Of a DNA stretch of 25,919 nucleotides, positions 1-7,197 are shown in pieces. Below the pieces are notes generated by a model that was not told the origin of the DNA, did no database searches, and saw only the letters and a list, made by a program, of their open reading frames with translations. Numbering within the stretch: position 1 is the stretch's first letter; every line of letters starts with the position of its first letter. Source of the stretch: Palsa-883 sp035486355 (lineage in GTDB: Bacteria > Pseudomonadota > Alphaproteobacteria > Acetobacterales > Acetobacteraceae); assembly GCA_035486355.1 (NCBI GenBank), contig DATHNE010000205.1, forward strand, positions 1 through 25,919. The letters run 5' to 3'. The position numbers and the translations under genes are program-made.

Positions 1-2
1 AC

Positions 3-62
3 GAGCAAGACGTGCATCTGTTTGAGCGGCTGGCGTTTCTGGCACGGCGCGGAGGGCATTAG
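3..62 (+). CDS. C-terminal tail of a probable MoxR-type AAA ATPase (partial)
   Basis: The window opens inside a reading frame that gives about 19 residues ending in LFERLAFLARRGGH and a TAG stop. No domain is visible in so short a piece. The assignment rests on context: the next gene is a CoxE-like VWA protein, and these are usually preceded by a MoxR/CoxD-type AAA+ ATPase with which they form a chaperone pair for assembling metal cofactors or large complexes. The first palindromic repeat starts about 20 bases after the stop. It could equally be the end of an unrelated gene. Confidence 0.4.
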   Translation, partial: EQDVHLFERLAFLARRGGH

Positions 63-82
63 CATGGCGGCCCTCCCCCATT

Positions 83-189
83 GTCATTGCGAACAGCGCA
101 GCGACGAAGCAATCTCTATCCGCATGCGCACCGGGTGGCCGTGCCACTCCGGCCCGAGATTGCTTCGTCGCTGCGCTCCCCACAATGAC
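83..189. repeat. Palindromic intergenic repeat, copy 1 (32-nt arms)
   Basis: The left arm (83-114) and right arm (158-189) are inverted copies, each running from GTCATTG to GAAGCAATC in its own orientation. The inner 22 bases (95-116 against 156-177) match perfectly. A 43-base spacer separates the arms and resembles the spacer of the copy at 3111-3216. It fills the gap between the ATPase tail and the VWA gene. Small reading frames through it give a CHCEQRSDEAIS-type peptide that is often annotated as a spurious protein in alphaproteobacteria. Confidence 0.9.
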
Positions 190-209
190 GGGGGGTGTGG
201 GGTCGGCTG

Positions 210-1388
210 ATGTTCGCGCATTTCATCCTGGCGTTACGGCAGGCGGGGGTACCGGCGTCGATCACTGAGTACCTCGCGCTGATGGGCGCGATGAAGGCGA
301 ATGTTGCTGAGTACAACGTGGAGGACTTCTACTATCTGAGCCGCGCCACCTTGGTGAAAGACGAGCGGCATCTGGATCGCTTCGATCGCGTGTTCGGCGC
401 GTGCTTCAAAGGGTTGGACGCGCCAGAGGGCGATCCGGCGCAAGCCATTCCCGAGGAGTGGCTGCGCAAGATGGCGGAGAAGCTGCTGTCGCCGGAGGAG
501 ATGAAGCAGATCCAGGCGATGGGTGGGCTGGACGCGCTGATGGATCGGCTGCGGGAGTTGTTGCGGGAGCAGAAGGGGCGCCATCAGGGTGGGTCGAAAT
601 GGATCGGCACAGCGGGGACGTCACCGTTTGGCGCGTATGGCTACAATCCCGAAGGCGTGCGCATCGGGCAGGATGGGTCACGGCATCGCAGCGCGGTAAA
701 GGTGTGGGACAAGCGCGAGTTCCGCGACCTGGATGATGACATTGAGATCGGCACGCGGAATATCAAGCTGGCGCTGCGACGGTTGCGGCGGTTCGCGCGG
801 CAGGGCGCGGCAACTGAGCTGGATCTGCCGGACACGATCCGCTCGACGGCGAACAACGCGGGGACGCTAGACCTGAAGCTGGTACCGGAGCGGCATAATG
901 CGGTGAAGGTGCTGCTGTTCCTGGATATCGGCGGGTCGATGGATGAGCATGTGCGGATCTCGGCCGAGCTGTTCAGCGCTGCGCGGAGTGAGTTCAAGCA
1001 TTTGGAGTATTTCTATTTCCATAATTGCCCATACGAGCGGGTGTGGAAGAACAACCGACGGCGGCATGATGAGCAGCTGTCCACCTGGCAGGTGCTACGG
1101 ACGTACGGGCCGGACTACAAGCTGATCTTTGTCGGCGATGCGGCGATGAGCCCGTATGAGGTCGAGATGGCGGGTGGCAGCGTGGAGCATTGGAACGAGG
1201 AGTCGGGCCGGGTGTGGATCGATCGGCTGACGGGCCATTATCGGCGATCGGCGTGGTTGAATCCGACGCCGCAGCGTGGTTGGGGGCATGTACGGTCGAC
1301 GAATATGATCCGCTCGCTGATGGAGGGGCGGATGTATCCGCTGACCGTTGGTGGGATCGATGACATGACGCGGGGGCTCAGTCGATAA
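210..1388 (+). CDS. CoxE-like von Willebrand factor A domain protein
   Basis: A 392-residue cytoplasmic protein without signal peptide or membrane segment. The C-terminal half is a VWA fold with a MIDAS-like DIGGSM at residues 239-244 and a later strand LIFVGDAAMSP. The N-terminal half is the charged helical region typical of the CoxE/COG3552 family. Such proteins work with a MoxR-type ATPase, probably encoded immediately upstream, as a metal-ion-dependent chaperone or assembly factor. The client here is unknown, as no carbon monoxide dehydrogenase gene is visible. I chose the ATG at 210 because the GTG five codons upstream would leave an odd N-terminus and MFAHFILALR is a normal start for this family. 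The ribosome-binding site is weak. A palindromic repeat lies directly upstream. Confidence 0.85.
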   Translation: MFAHFILALRQAGVPASITEYLALMGAMKANVAEYNVEDFYYLSRATLVKDERHLDRFDRVFGACFKGLDAPEGDPAQAIPEEWLRKMAEKLLSPEEMKQIQAMGGLDALMDRLRELLREQKGRHQGGSKWIGTAGTSPFGAYGYNPEGVRIGQDGSRHRSAVKVWDKREFRDLDDDIEIGTRNIKLALRRLRRFARQGAATELDLPDTIRSTANNAGTLDLKLVPERHNAVKVLLFLDIGGSMDEHVRISAELFSAARSEFKHLEYFYFHNCPYERVWKNNRRRHDEQLSTWQVLRTYGPDYKLIFVGDAAMSPYEVEMAGGSVEHWNEESGRVWIDRLTGHYRRSAWLNPTPQRGWGHVRSTNMIRSLMEGRMYPLTVGGIDDMTRGLSR

Positions 1389-1397
1389 CCACCACCT

Positions 1398-1479
1398 GTC
1401 CTTGCGAAAAGCGAAGCGGCGAAGCAATCTCGATCCAATGACGCATGGATTGCTTCCTCGCTTCGCGCTTCGCAAGGAC
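1398..1479. repeat. Palindromic intergenic repeat, copy 2 (32-nt arms, short spacer)
   Basis: The arms are at 1398-1429 and 1448-1479, with only a few mismatches between them, and both run from GTCCTTGCG to GAAGCAATC in their own orientation. The spacer is only 18 bases, against 42-43 in copies 1 and 3, so this is a shorter subtype. It lies between the VWA gene and dhaK and ends about 20 bases before the dhaK start. As RNA it would form a long hairpin and could attenuate transcription or protect mRNA ends. Confidence 0.9.
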
Positions 1480-1500
1480 AATGGGGAAGGAGGAAACACG

Positions 1501-2499
1501 ATGAAGAAGATTCTCAATGATCCGCATGCCTATGTCGAGGAGATGTTGGAAGGCCTCGTGCTGGCGCATCCGGAGTATTACGAACGGGCCGGCAGCGACG
1601 GCCGGGTGGTCAAGCGACCGGGCGCGGCGGTTGGCGGCAAGGTCGGCATTGTGTCGGGCGGCGGGTCGGGGCATCTGCCGATCTTCACCGGCTATGTCGG
1701 CAAGGGGATGCTGGATGCCTGCGCGATCGGTGAGGTGTTTGCGTCCCCGTCGGTGGATCAGATGGCGGAGGCGATGCGCGCGGCGAATGGTGGCGGCGGC
1801 GTGTTGCGGCTGTACGGCAATTACGGTGGCGACTGCATGAACTTCGACATGGCTGGCGACATGCTGGACATGGAGGATATCAAATCGACCACGGTATTGT
1901 TGGCGGACGACGTCGCCAGCGCAAAGCCGGAGGAGGCCGGCAAGCGGCGTGGCGTGGCCGGCATGGTGTACGCCTTCAAGATCGCGGGCGCAGCGGCGGA
2001 GACACGGGCGGATTTGCAGGAGGTGACGCGCATCGCACAGAAGGCGGCGGATGCGTGCCGATCGATCGGTGCCGCACTGACGCCCTGTACCGTTCCGCAG
2101 GCGGGACGGCCTACCTTCTCCATCGGTGATGATGAGATGGAGATGGGTATGGGCATCCACGGCGAGCCGGGCGTGTGGCGTGGCAAGCTGCGCACGGCGG
2201 ACGCGATCGCGGCGGAAATGCTGGATATGTTGCTGGCGGACCTGCCGGTCGCGCGCGGCGATCACGTGTCGATGCTGGTGAACAGCCTGGGGGCGACGCC
2301 GCCAGAGGAGCTTTACATCCTGTACCGGCAGGTGGCGGCGCGGTTCCGGGATATTGGTGCGAGCATCGTGATGCCTCTGGTCGGACGCTATGCGACGTCG
2401 ATGGAAATGACCGGTGTGTCGTTCACGCTGTGCAAGCTGGATGAAGAGTTGGAGAAACTGCTGAAGGCGCCTGCGGATTGCGCGTTCTGGAGGGTGTGA
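1501..2499 (+). CDS. dhaK: Dihydroxyacetone kinase subunit DhaK
   Basis: A 332-residue substrate-binding subunit of a two-component ketose kinase. DhaK binds dihydroxyacetone through a covalent hemiaminal to a histidine and presents it to DhaL for phosphorylation. Visible are the glycine-rich SGGGSGH loop (52-58), GYVGKGM (64-70), NYGGD with D111 (the catalytic Asp equivalent) and the GMGIHGEPG motif with H220, matching His218 of E. coli DhaK. The start ATG has a strong ribosome-binding site (GGAAGGAGG) about 8 bases upstream, and an in-frame extension into the repeat is ignored. The stop overlaps the dhaL start by one base, so the two are translationally coupled. The usual GHEP after the glycine loop is GHLP here, so another short-chain ketose (for example a tetrulose) is possible. 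No DhaM phosphotransferase gene is seen. Confidence 0.93.
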   Translation: MKKILNDPHAYVEEMLEGLVLAHPEYYERAGSDGRVVKRPGAAVGGKVGIVSGGGSGHLPIFTGYVGKGMLDACAIGEVFASPSVDQMAEAMRAANGGGGVLRLYGNYGGDCMNFDMAGDMLDMEDIKSTTVLLADDVASAKPEEAGKRRGVAGMVYAFKIAGAAAETRADLQEVTRIAQKAADACRSIGAALTPCTVPQAGRPTFSIGDDEMEMGMGIHGEPGVWRGKLRTADAIAAEMLDMLLADLPVARGDHVSMLVNSLGATPPEELYILYRQVAARFRDIGASIVMPLVGRYATSMEMTGVSFTLCKLDEELEKLLKAPADCAFWRV

Positions 2500-3101
2500 T
2501 GGCATTGACGCGTGCGGTGCTGGCCGATGGCGTGCGGCGAATCTCCGAGCATATGGAGACGGTGGCGGAGGCGCTGAACGCGCTGGATGGGCAGTTGGGG
2601 GATGGCGACCTTGGCGTGACGATGCAGCGTGGCGGGCGGGAGCTGGTGAAGGTGCTGCCGAATTTGCCGGATGATGTCGGCATGGCCTTGATGGCCTGCG
2701 CGCAGGCGGTCACGCGCGTGTCGGGGTCGAGTTACGGCACGCTGCTGGCGACGGGGCTGATGTCGGCAGCGAAGGCGACGCGTGGCCGGACGGACATTCC
2801 ATGGGAAGAACTGTCGGGTCTGCTGCGCGGGGCGCTGGAGGCGATGATGGCACGTGGCAAGTCGGCACTGGGCGACAAGACCGTGCTTGATGCGTTGGAT
2901 GCTGCAGCGCGTGCGGTCGACGGTGTGGCATCGTCGGAGATGGCGGCGGCGGCGGGCAAAGCCGTGGACGAGACGATGACACGCATGCGGGGGCAGCAAG
3001 CCAGGATCGGGCGCGCGCGGATTTTCGCGGAACGTTCAGTGGGATTGGATGATCCCGGCATGCTCGCGTTACGCGAAATGCTGCGTGGCCTGGCAGGATA
3101 A
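2499..3101 (+). CDS. dhaL: Dihydroxyacetone kinase subunit DhaL
   Basis: A 200-residue all-helical nucleotide-binding subunit that transfers phosphate to the ketose held by DhaK. The magnesium-binding aspartates D30, D35 and D37 fall in ALDGQLGDGDLG, at the same numbers as in E. coli DhaL. SGSSYGTLL (residues 73-81), LGDKTVLDAL and the C-terminal RIFAERSVGLDDPG signature follow. The family's usual GDGDHG is GDGDLG here. The ATG shares its first base with the dhaK TGA. Without a DhaM gene nearby, the phosphate donor (ATP, or PEP through a distant PTS subunit) cannot be decided from this window. Confidence 0.92.
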   Translation: MALTRAVLADGVRRISEHMETVAEALNALDGQLGDGDLGVTMQRGGRELVKVLPNLPDDVGMALMACAQAVTRVSGSSYGTLLATGLMSAAKATRGRTDIPWEELSGLLRGALEAMMARGKSALGDKTVLDALDAAARAVDGVASSEMAAAAGKAVDETMTRMRGQQARIGRARIFAERSVGLDDPGMLALREMLRGLAG

Positions 3102-3110
3102 GCACCCCTA

Positions 3111-3216
3111 GTCATTGTGCGGAGCGCAGCGACGAAGCAATCTCGGTCCGAGTGCGCATCTGTGAGCGTGCCACTACGGCGCAGGATTGCTTCCTCGCTG
3201 CGCTTCTTGCAATGAC
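3111..3216. repeat. Palindromic intergenic repeat, copy 3 (32-nt arms)
   Basis: The arms are at 3111-3142 and 3185-3216, running from GTCATTG to GAAGCAATC in inverted orientation. The 42-base spacer shares several blocks with copy 1 (TGCGCA and CGTGCCACT among them), which shows that whole elements, not only arms, are homologous. It lies between dhaL and the SDR gene and separates them by about 155 bases. It could act as a processing or termination point inside an otherwise collinear cluster. Confidence 0.9.
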
Positions 3217-3256
3217 AGTGGAGGGTGCGCCTCGTAACGACGATGGGGAGACAGTG

Positions 3257-4003
3257 ATGGCACGGTTGGATGGCAAGGTGGCATTGATCACCGGCGCGGG
3301 CACCGGCATTGGGCGCGAGGCGGCGCTGCTGTTCGCGCGCGAGGGCGCCCAGGTGGTGATCGCGGAGATCAATAAGGTGACCGGAGAGGAGACAGCGCAT
3401 CTTGCCGGCAATCATGCGATCGCCATTCCGACAGATGTGCGCGATGAGGACAGCATCAAGGCGACAATCCGCACAACGGTGGACAAATTTGGTGCGCTGC
3501 ATGTGCTGCACAACAACGCGGGCGGCTCGACGCTGGATGACGACACGGTGGTCGATGCGCCGATCAGCGAGTTCTGGCGCGCGATCACGCTGGATCTGTT
3601 CGGGTGCTTCCTTGGGTGCCGGCATGGGATTCCTGCGATCATTGCCTCAGGTGGCGGGGCGGTGATCAACATGACATCGAATGTTGCGTTGATGGGGGTG
3701 CCGGGGCGCGATTGCTATACGGCGGCGAAGGGTGGCGTGTCCGCCATGACGCGGTCGATGGCGGTGGAGTTCGCGCCGCAGAAGGTGCGGGTGAATGCGA
3801 TCGCGCCGTCGGTGACGATGACGGATCGGGTGAAGAAGCTGGTGGCGGGCAACGCGGCGCTGGACAAGCTGGCGGCGGCGCATCTGCTGGGGTTGATCCA
3901 GCCGACAGATATCGCGGAGATGGTATTGTTCCTGGCGTCCGATGCGTCGCGCATGGTGACGGGGCAGATCTATCCGGTCGACAGCGGCGCAACGATTTCC
4001 TGA
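3257..4003 (+). CDS. SDR-family NAD(P)-dependent oxidoreductase
   Basis: A 248-residue classical short-chain dehydrogenase/reductase. Seen are the TGAGTGIG cofactor loop (12-19), NNAGG (86-90), catalytic S141, Y154 and K158 in the YTAAK pattern, and a C-terminal tail ending VTGQIYPVDSGATIS. The second beta strand ends VVIAE with an acidic residue at 37, which usually favours NAD(H) over NADP(H). It is a soluble cytoplasmic enzyme, probably oxidising or reducing a hydroxy or keto group on a small acid or sugar. The ATG at 3257 is preceded by GGGGAG; an upstream in-frame extension runs through the palindromic repeat and is rejected. The VOC gene follows 12 bases later with its own AAGGAGG site, so the two are co-transcribed. 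The exact substrate is unknown. Confidence 0.9.
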   Translation: MARLDGKVALITGAGTGIGREAALLFAREGAQVVIAEINKVTGEETAHLAGNHAIAIPTDVRDEDSIKATIRTTVDKFGALHVLHNNAGGSTLDDDTVVDAPISEFWRAITLDLFGCFLGCRHGIPAIIASGGGAVINMTSNVALMGVPGRDCYTAAKGGVSAMTRSMAVEFAPQKVRVNAIAPSVTMTDRVKKLVAGNAALDKLAAAHLLGLIQPTDIAEMVLFLASDASRMVTGQIYPVDSGATIS

Positions 4004-4015
4004 AGGAGGGCGGTG

Positions 4016-4423
4016 ATGAAGATCAAGCGCGTGGAGCATATCGCGATCGCGGTGGACTCGCTGCAGCAGTCCATGGATTTGATGCGGGACGTGCTGGGCT
4101 TAGATGTGGAGTACGAGGAGCAGATCGGTCAGACGCGGCTGGCGATGCTGCCAGTGGGTGAGACCTATGTGGAGCTGCTGGAAGGCCGGGGGCCGGAGTC
4201 CGGGGTGACACATTGGATCAAGGAGAAAGGCACCGGGCTGTATCATATTTGTTTCGAGGTCGAGGATATTGACGGTGCGCTGGATGAGCTGCGGGCGAAG
4301 GGGGTGAAGATCCAGACAGGATCGCCGCGCATCGGGCATGGTGGGGCGAAGATCGCCTTTCTGGAGCCGGCGTCGACGGGGGGTGTGTTGATCGAGCTGG
4401 CGCAATTGCCGGCGGGGCATTGA
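4016..4423 (+). CDS. VOC (glyoxalase-fold) protein, methylmalonyl-CoA epimerase-like
   Basis: A 135-residue vicinal-oxygen-chelate protein with two beta-alpha-beta-beta-beta modules. Metal ligands expected for the epimerase group are present: H8 in VEHIAIAV, H77 in LYHICFEVEDI and E127 in VLIELAQ. The overall pattern, including RLAMLPVGETYVELLE, matches methylmalonyl-CoA epimerases, which interconvert the R and S CoA thioesters through a metal-stabilised enolate. The ATG at 4016 has AAGGAGG about 6 bases upstream; a GTG one codon earlier is less likely. No mutase or propionyl-CoA carboxylase gene is near, so a different alpha-carbon epimerisation or lyase reaction in this cluster is as likely as true methylmalonyl-CoA epimerase. 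Confidence 0.82.
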   Translation: MKIKRVEHIAIAVDSLQQSMDLMRDVLGLDVEYEEQIGQTRLAMLPVGETYVELLEGRGPESGVTHWIKEKGTGLYHICFEVEDIDGALDELRAKGVKIQTGSPRIGHGGAKIAFLEPASTGGVLIELAQLPAGH

Positions 4424-4435
4424 GGGACGACGTGC

Positions 4436-4457
4436 ATGCCGGGCCTTCGCCCGGCAT
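4436..4457. repeat. REP-like GC-rich palindrome
   Basis: A perfect 9-base inverted repeat (ATGCCGGGC and GCCCGGCAT) closed by a CTTC tetraloop, in the gap between the VOC and rhodanese genes. It is the short 'ATGCCCGGGC' palindrome type common in alphaproteobacterial intergenic DNA. It has no T-run, so it is not a standard terminator. A degraded relative is at 7079-7100. Confidence 0.75.
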
Positions 4458-4484
4458 CCAGGTGGAAGTGGGAGGAGTACGGCC

Positions 4485-5363
4485 ATGTCGGCATCAGGCT
4501 TCGTCCATCCAGAATATCTGGTGGAGACTGATTGGCTTGCGGATCATTTGGTGGATCCCAACGTCGTTGTGCTCGACTGCACGACGCATCTGATTCCGGA
4601 TCCGAAGACCACCTATCAGGTCGTGCCGGGGCGCGAGGATTTCGAGAAGGGCCATATTCCCGGCGCGCAGTTCGTCGACATGCTGCGTGATGTGTCCGAT
4701 ACGTCGCATCGGTTCCGCTTCATGCGGCAGACGCCGGAGGATTTCGCGGCGGCGATGCGGCGGTTCGGGGTGAGCAGCGGCACGCGCGTTGTTACCTACA
4801 GCACGGCGAATGCCTGGTGGGCGACGCGCCTGTGGTGGCTGCTGCGTGTGTTCGGGCATGACAATGCCGCGGTGCTGAATGGCGGCTGGCAGAAATGGTC
4901 GCGGGAAGGCCGCGCGGTCGAGACCGGAGCGGCGACGGCGCGCGCGGCCGGTGCGTTCGTTGTGCGCGACGTGCGCGACCTGATGGTGGACAAGGCGCAG
5001 GTGCTCGGCGCAATCGGTGACAGCGCGGTGTGCACGCTGAATGCGTTGCTACCACAACAGCACACCGGCGGTGGCGGCAACAGCTATGGGCGACCTGGGA
5101 GGATTGCTGGCAGTGTCAATCTGCCAGCGGCGCATCTGCTCGATCCGGCGACCAATACGTTCCTGCCGGCGGAGGAACTGCGCAAACGTTTCGCCTCCGT
5201 TGGAGCATTGGATCGGCCGGTTATCACCTATTGCGGGGGCGGGATTGCGGCGAGTGCTGATGCGTTGGCGCTGGTGATGCTGGGGCATGAGAATGTGAAA
5301 CTGTACGACGCCTCACTGTCGGAATGGGCCGTCGATCCGGCGTTGCCGATGGAAACCGGCTGA
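4485..5363 (+). CDS. Two-domain sulfurtransferase (rhodanese / 3-mercaptopyruvate sulfurtransferase type)
   Basis: A 292-residue tandem rhodanese. The N-terminal domain (about 8-140) has GHIPGAQFVD and a non-catalytic loop YSTANAW. The C-terminal domain (about 160-290) has the active cysteine C250 in the loop CGGGIAAS. The family moves sulfane sulfur from thiosulfate or 3-mercaptopyruvate to thiol acceptors by a cysteine persulfide. The loop is not the classic CRxGxT (thiosulfate) or CGSGVT (mercaptopyruvate) sequence, so the donor is open. The ATG has GGGAGGAG about 8 bases upstream. The next gene begins one base after the stop. There is no signal peptide, so it should be cytoplasmic. In this cluster it may supply or remove sulfur on a pathway intermediate; that is inference. 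Confidence 0.88.
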   Translation: MSASGFVHPEYLVETDWLADHLVDPNVVVLDCTTHLIPDPKTTYQVVPGREDFEKGHIPGAQFVDMLRDVSDTSHRFRFMRQTPEDFAAAMRRFGVSSGTRVVTYSTANAWWATRLWWLLRVFGHDNAAVLNGGWQKWSREGRAVETGAATARAAGAFVVRDVRDLMVDKAQVLGAIGDSAVCTLNALLPQQHTGGGGNSYGRPGRIAGSVNLPAAHLLDPATNTFLPAEELRKRFASVGALDRPVITYCGGGIAASADALALVMLGHENVKLYDASLSEWAVDPALPMETG

Positions 5364-5364
5364 G

Positions 5365-6354
5365 TTGCTGCCGGTTTCCATCGTCACCGGTTTCCTGGGC
5401 AGCGGGAAGACGACACTCATCGCACGCGTGCTGCGCGACCCTACGTTTGCGCGCACGGCAGTGATCGTCAACGAGTTTGGCGAGATCGGGCTGGATCACG
5501 AGCTGGTCACGGCGAGTGATGAGTCGCTGTTGACGCTTAGCACGGGTTGTTTGTGCTGCGCGGTGCGAGCGGATCTCTTGGCCACGCTGCTGGAACTGCG
5601 GGCGCGGCGTGCGGCTGGTGAGATCGCGTATGATCGGGTGCTGATCGAAACATCCGGTCTCGCCGATCCGGCGCCGATCCTGCAGGCGCTGATCAATGAT
5701 CGGGATGTTGCGCAGGATCATGCGATCGACACGCTGATCACGTTGGTCGATGCACAGCACGGCGAAACCTCGTTGGACCATCATCCGGAAGCGCGTCGTC
5801 AGGCGGCGCTGGCGGATCGGCTGCTGCTGACCAAGACGGATGTTGCCGGTGCGGTGGATGCGTTACGGGCGCGGCTGGCAGCGCTGAACCCTGGTGCGCC
5901 ATTGCTCACGTCTGTCGCGGGTGATATCGCGCCGTCCGTGTTGTTCAGCACCTCAGACGCGTCCGGTCGTGAGGCGCGCCTCGCGACGCTGCTCGACGCC
6001 TCGGTCGCAGCGCACAGCGACGGAATTGAAACATTCAGCCTGACCCGCGAGACCCCCCTGCCCGCTCTGGCGCTCACCTTGTGGCTGGAAGCCCTGGTGG
6101 AGCACGCCGGCGACCGGTTGCTGCGCGTGAAGGGGCTGGTCGATGTCGCGGAACTGCCGGGGCGCCCCGCGTTGATCCAAGGCGTGCGTCACCTGTTCAG
6201 CGCGCCTGCGTGGCTTGATCGCTGGCCATCCGGCGACCAGCGCACACGGATCGTGTTCATCGCGGAAGCGATGCCGCGCCACTTTCCGTCCCGCCTGCTC
6301 GACGCCATCGTGTCCGAGGTCATGGACGAAACCAGGAGCCAAGCATGGAACTGA
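5365..6354 (+). CDS. CobW/G3E-family metal-chaperone GTPase
   Basis: A 329-residue P-loop GTPase of the G3E family. Motifs in order: Walker A GFLGSGKT (9-16), the metal-binding CLCC (62-65) in STGCLCCAVR, the switch ETSGLADP (95-102), TKTD base specificity (156-159) and a C-terminal CobW_C region (about 225-320). Family members load zinc, cobalt or nickel into client metalloproteins using GTP hydrolysis. The only plausible start is the TTG at 5365, giving MLPVSIVTGF, because no ATG precedes the P-loop in frame. It lies one base after the rhodanese stop, so translation is probably coupled. Its 3' end overlaps the cyclase gene by 10 bases, which suggests the cyclase (or the VOC protein) is its client. 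It has no long His-rich loop. Confidence 0.9.
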   Translation: MLPVSIVTGFLGSGKTTLIARVLRDPTFARTAVIVNEFGEIGLDHELVTASDESLLTLSTGCLCCAVRADLLATLLELRARRAAGEIAYDRVLIETSGLADPAPILQALINDRDVAQDHAIDTLITLVDAQHGETSLDHHPEARRQAALADRLLLTKTDVAGAVDALRARLAALNPGAPLLTSVAGDIAPSVLFSTSDASGREARLATLLDASVAAHSDGIETFSLTRETPLPALALTLWLEALVEHAGDRLLRVKGLVDVAELPGRPALIQGVRHLFSAPAWLDRWPSGDQRTRIVFIAEAMPRHFPSRLLDAIVSEVMDETRSQAWN

Positions 6355-7034
6355 TCGACCTCAGCCGCGAGATCTTTCACCGCACGCAGACGCATCCGAG
6401 CCACCCGCCGGTGGTGATGACGGTGTGGGGCGATCATTCCGAGAAGAAAGTCGCCGGGAATACGATATTTACGTCGAAGGCGTTGTCGATCTCGCTGTCG
6501 GATCATGCTGGGACCCATGTGGATGCGCCGGTGCATTTTGATCCCCGGCCGGGGGCGTTGAGCATCGATGAGGTGCCGCTGGAGAAGTTCTATACCGCGG
6601 GGATCTGTCTGGATCTTTCGCATGTGCCGTTGAAACATTGCATTACCGTGCCGGAGATGCAGGCGGCGTTGGAGGCCTCAGGGCAGGAGATCCTTGTGGG
6701 GGATACAGTGCTGCTGCATATGGCGACCAACGCGCGGTTGTTGGGCACGCCGGGGTATCTGCATGATTTTCCCGGGCTGGCGTTGGAGTCAGTGCACTGG
6801 CTGGCAGATCATGCGGTCGGGATGTTTGGGGTGGAGGCGATCAGTCCCGCGCCGGAGGGGGAGCCGAATTTCCTGGCGCATATGGCGTGCGCCGAGCGTG
6901 GGATTACGCATATTGAATGTCTGGCGAATCTGGAGACGTTGATTGGGCGGGGGCGGTTCCGGTTTATCGGGTTTCCGTTGAAGATTCGGGGCGGGACGGC
7001 GAGCCCGATACGGGCGGTGGCGCTGTTCGAGTAA
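6345..7034 (+). CDS. Cyclase-family metal-dependent hydrolase (kynurenine formamidase-like)
   Basis: A 229-residue protein of the bacterial cyclase/KynB-like family. It carries the metal motif HAGTHVDAPVH (H54, H58, D60, H64), which binds zinc or manganese in formamidases and isatin hydrolases. The usual downstream region GLALESVHWLADH and the C-terminal PLKIRGGTASPIRAVA are present, and the length is normal. Likely reaction: hydrolysis of an amide, formamide or lactone-like bond in a small molecule. The ATG is inside the end of the CobW gene (10-base overlap, different frame), so translation is coupled. No kynureninase or tryptophan dioxygenase gene is near, so true kynurenine formamidase is unlikely. 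It is the last gene of the + strand cluster. Confidence 0.87.
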   Translation: MELIDLSREIFHRTQTHPSHPPVVMTVWGDHSEKKVAGNTIFTSKALSISLSDHAGTHVDAPVHFDPRPGALSIDEVPLEKFYTAGICLDLSHVPLKHCITVPEMQAALEASGQEILVGDTVLLHMATNARLLGTPGYLHDFPGLALESVHWLADHAVGMFGVEAISPAPEGEPNFLAHMACAERGITHIECLANLETLIGRGRFRFIGFPLKIRGGTASPIRAVALFE

Positions 7035-7078
7035 TAGCGCGCGACGGAGGGATTGACCCGTCGGCGCGGAGCCTCGTC

Positions 7079-7100
7079 ATGCCAGACCTGCGCCGGGCAT
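7079..7100. repeat. Degraded REP-like palindrome
   Basis: ATGCC (7079-7083) and GGGCAT (7095-7100) form imperfect inverted arms that resemble the intact element at 4436-4457. It sits in the 163-base gap between the convergent cyclase and PCMT-like genes. Confidence 0.45.
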
Positions 7101-7144
7101 AACCGGGTGCGGCGGTGGTTGGTGTCACCGGGTCGCTCGCACGA

Positions 7145-7176
7145 GATTGCTTCGGCCCTTTGGGCCTCGCAATGAC
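7145..7176. repeat. Solitary half of the 32-nt palindromic repeat (copy 4)
   Basis: This is a single right arm, GATTGCTTCG to CGCAATGAC, exactly the 32-base length of the arms in copies 1-3. Its centre is replaced by a small internal palindrome (GGCCCTTTGGGCC). No matching left arm is found upstream. It lies between the convergent cyclase and PCMT-like genes, about 20 bases from the latter's stop. Confidence 0.75.
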
Positions 7177-7197
7177 AGTGCTCCCGCAATGGCAGTG

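Noticed and set aside
22..316. Small frames giving CHCEQRSDEAIS-type peptides
   Set aside because: They come from the palindromic repeat arms. The same peptide arises on both strands and at several copies, which is expected of a repeat and not of a gene.
83..3216. CRISPR array
   Set aside because: The repeats are inverted pairs far apart between genes, not direct repeats with regular spacers, and no cas gene is present.
6345..7034. True kynurenine formamidase (kynB)
   Set aside because: The metal motif fits the family, but there are no tryptophan-degradation neighbours and the gene is embedded in an unrelated cluster, so the specific symbol is not justified.
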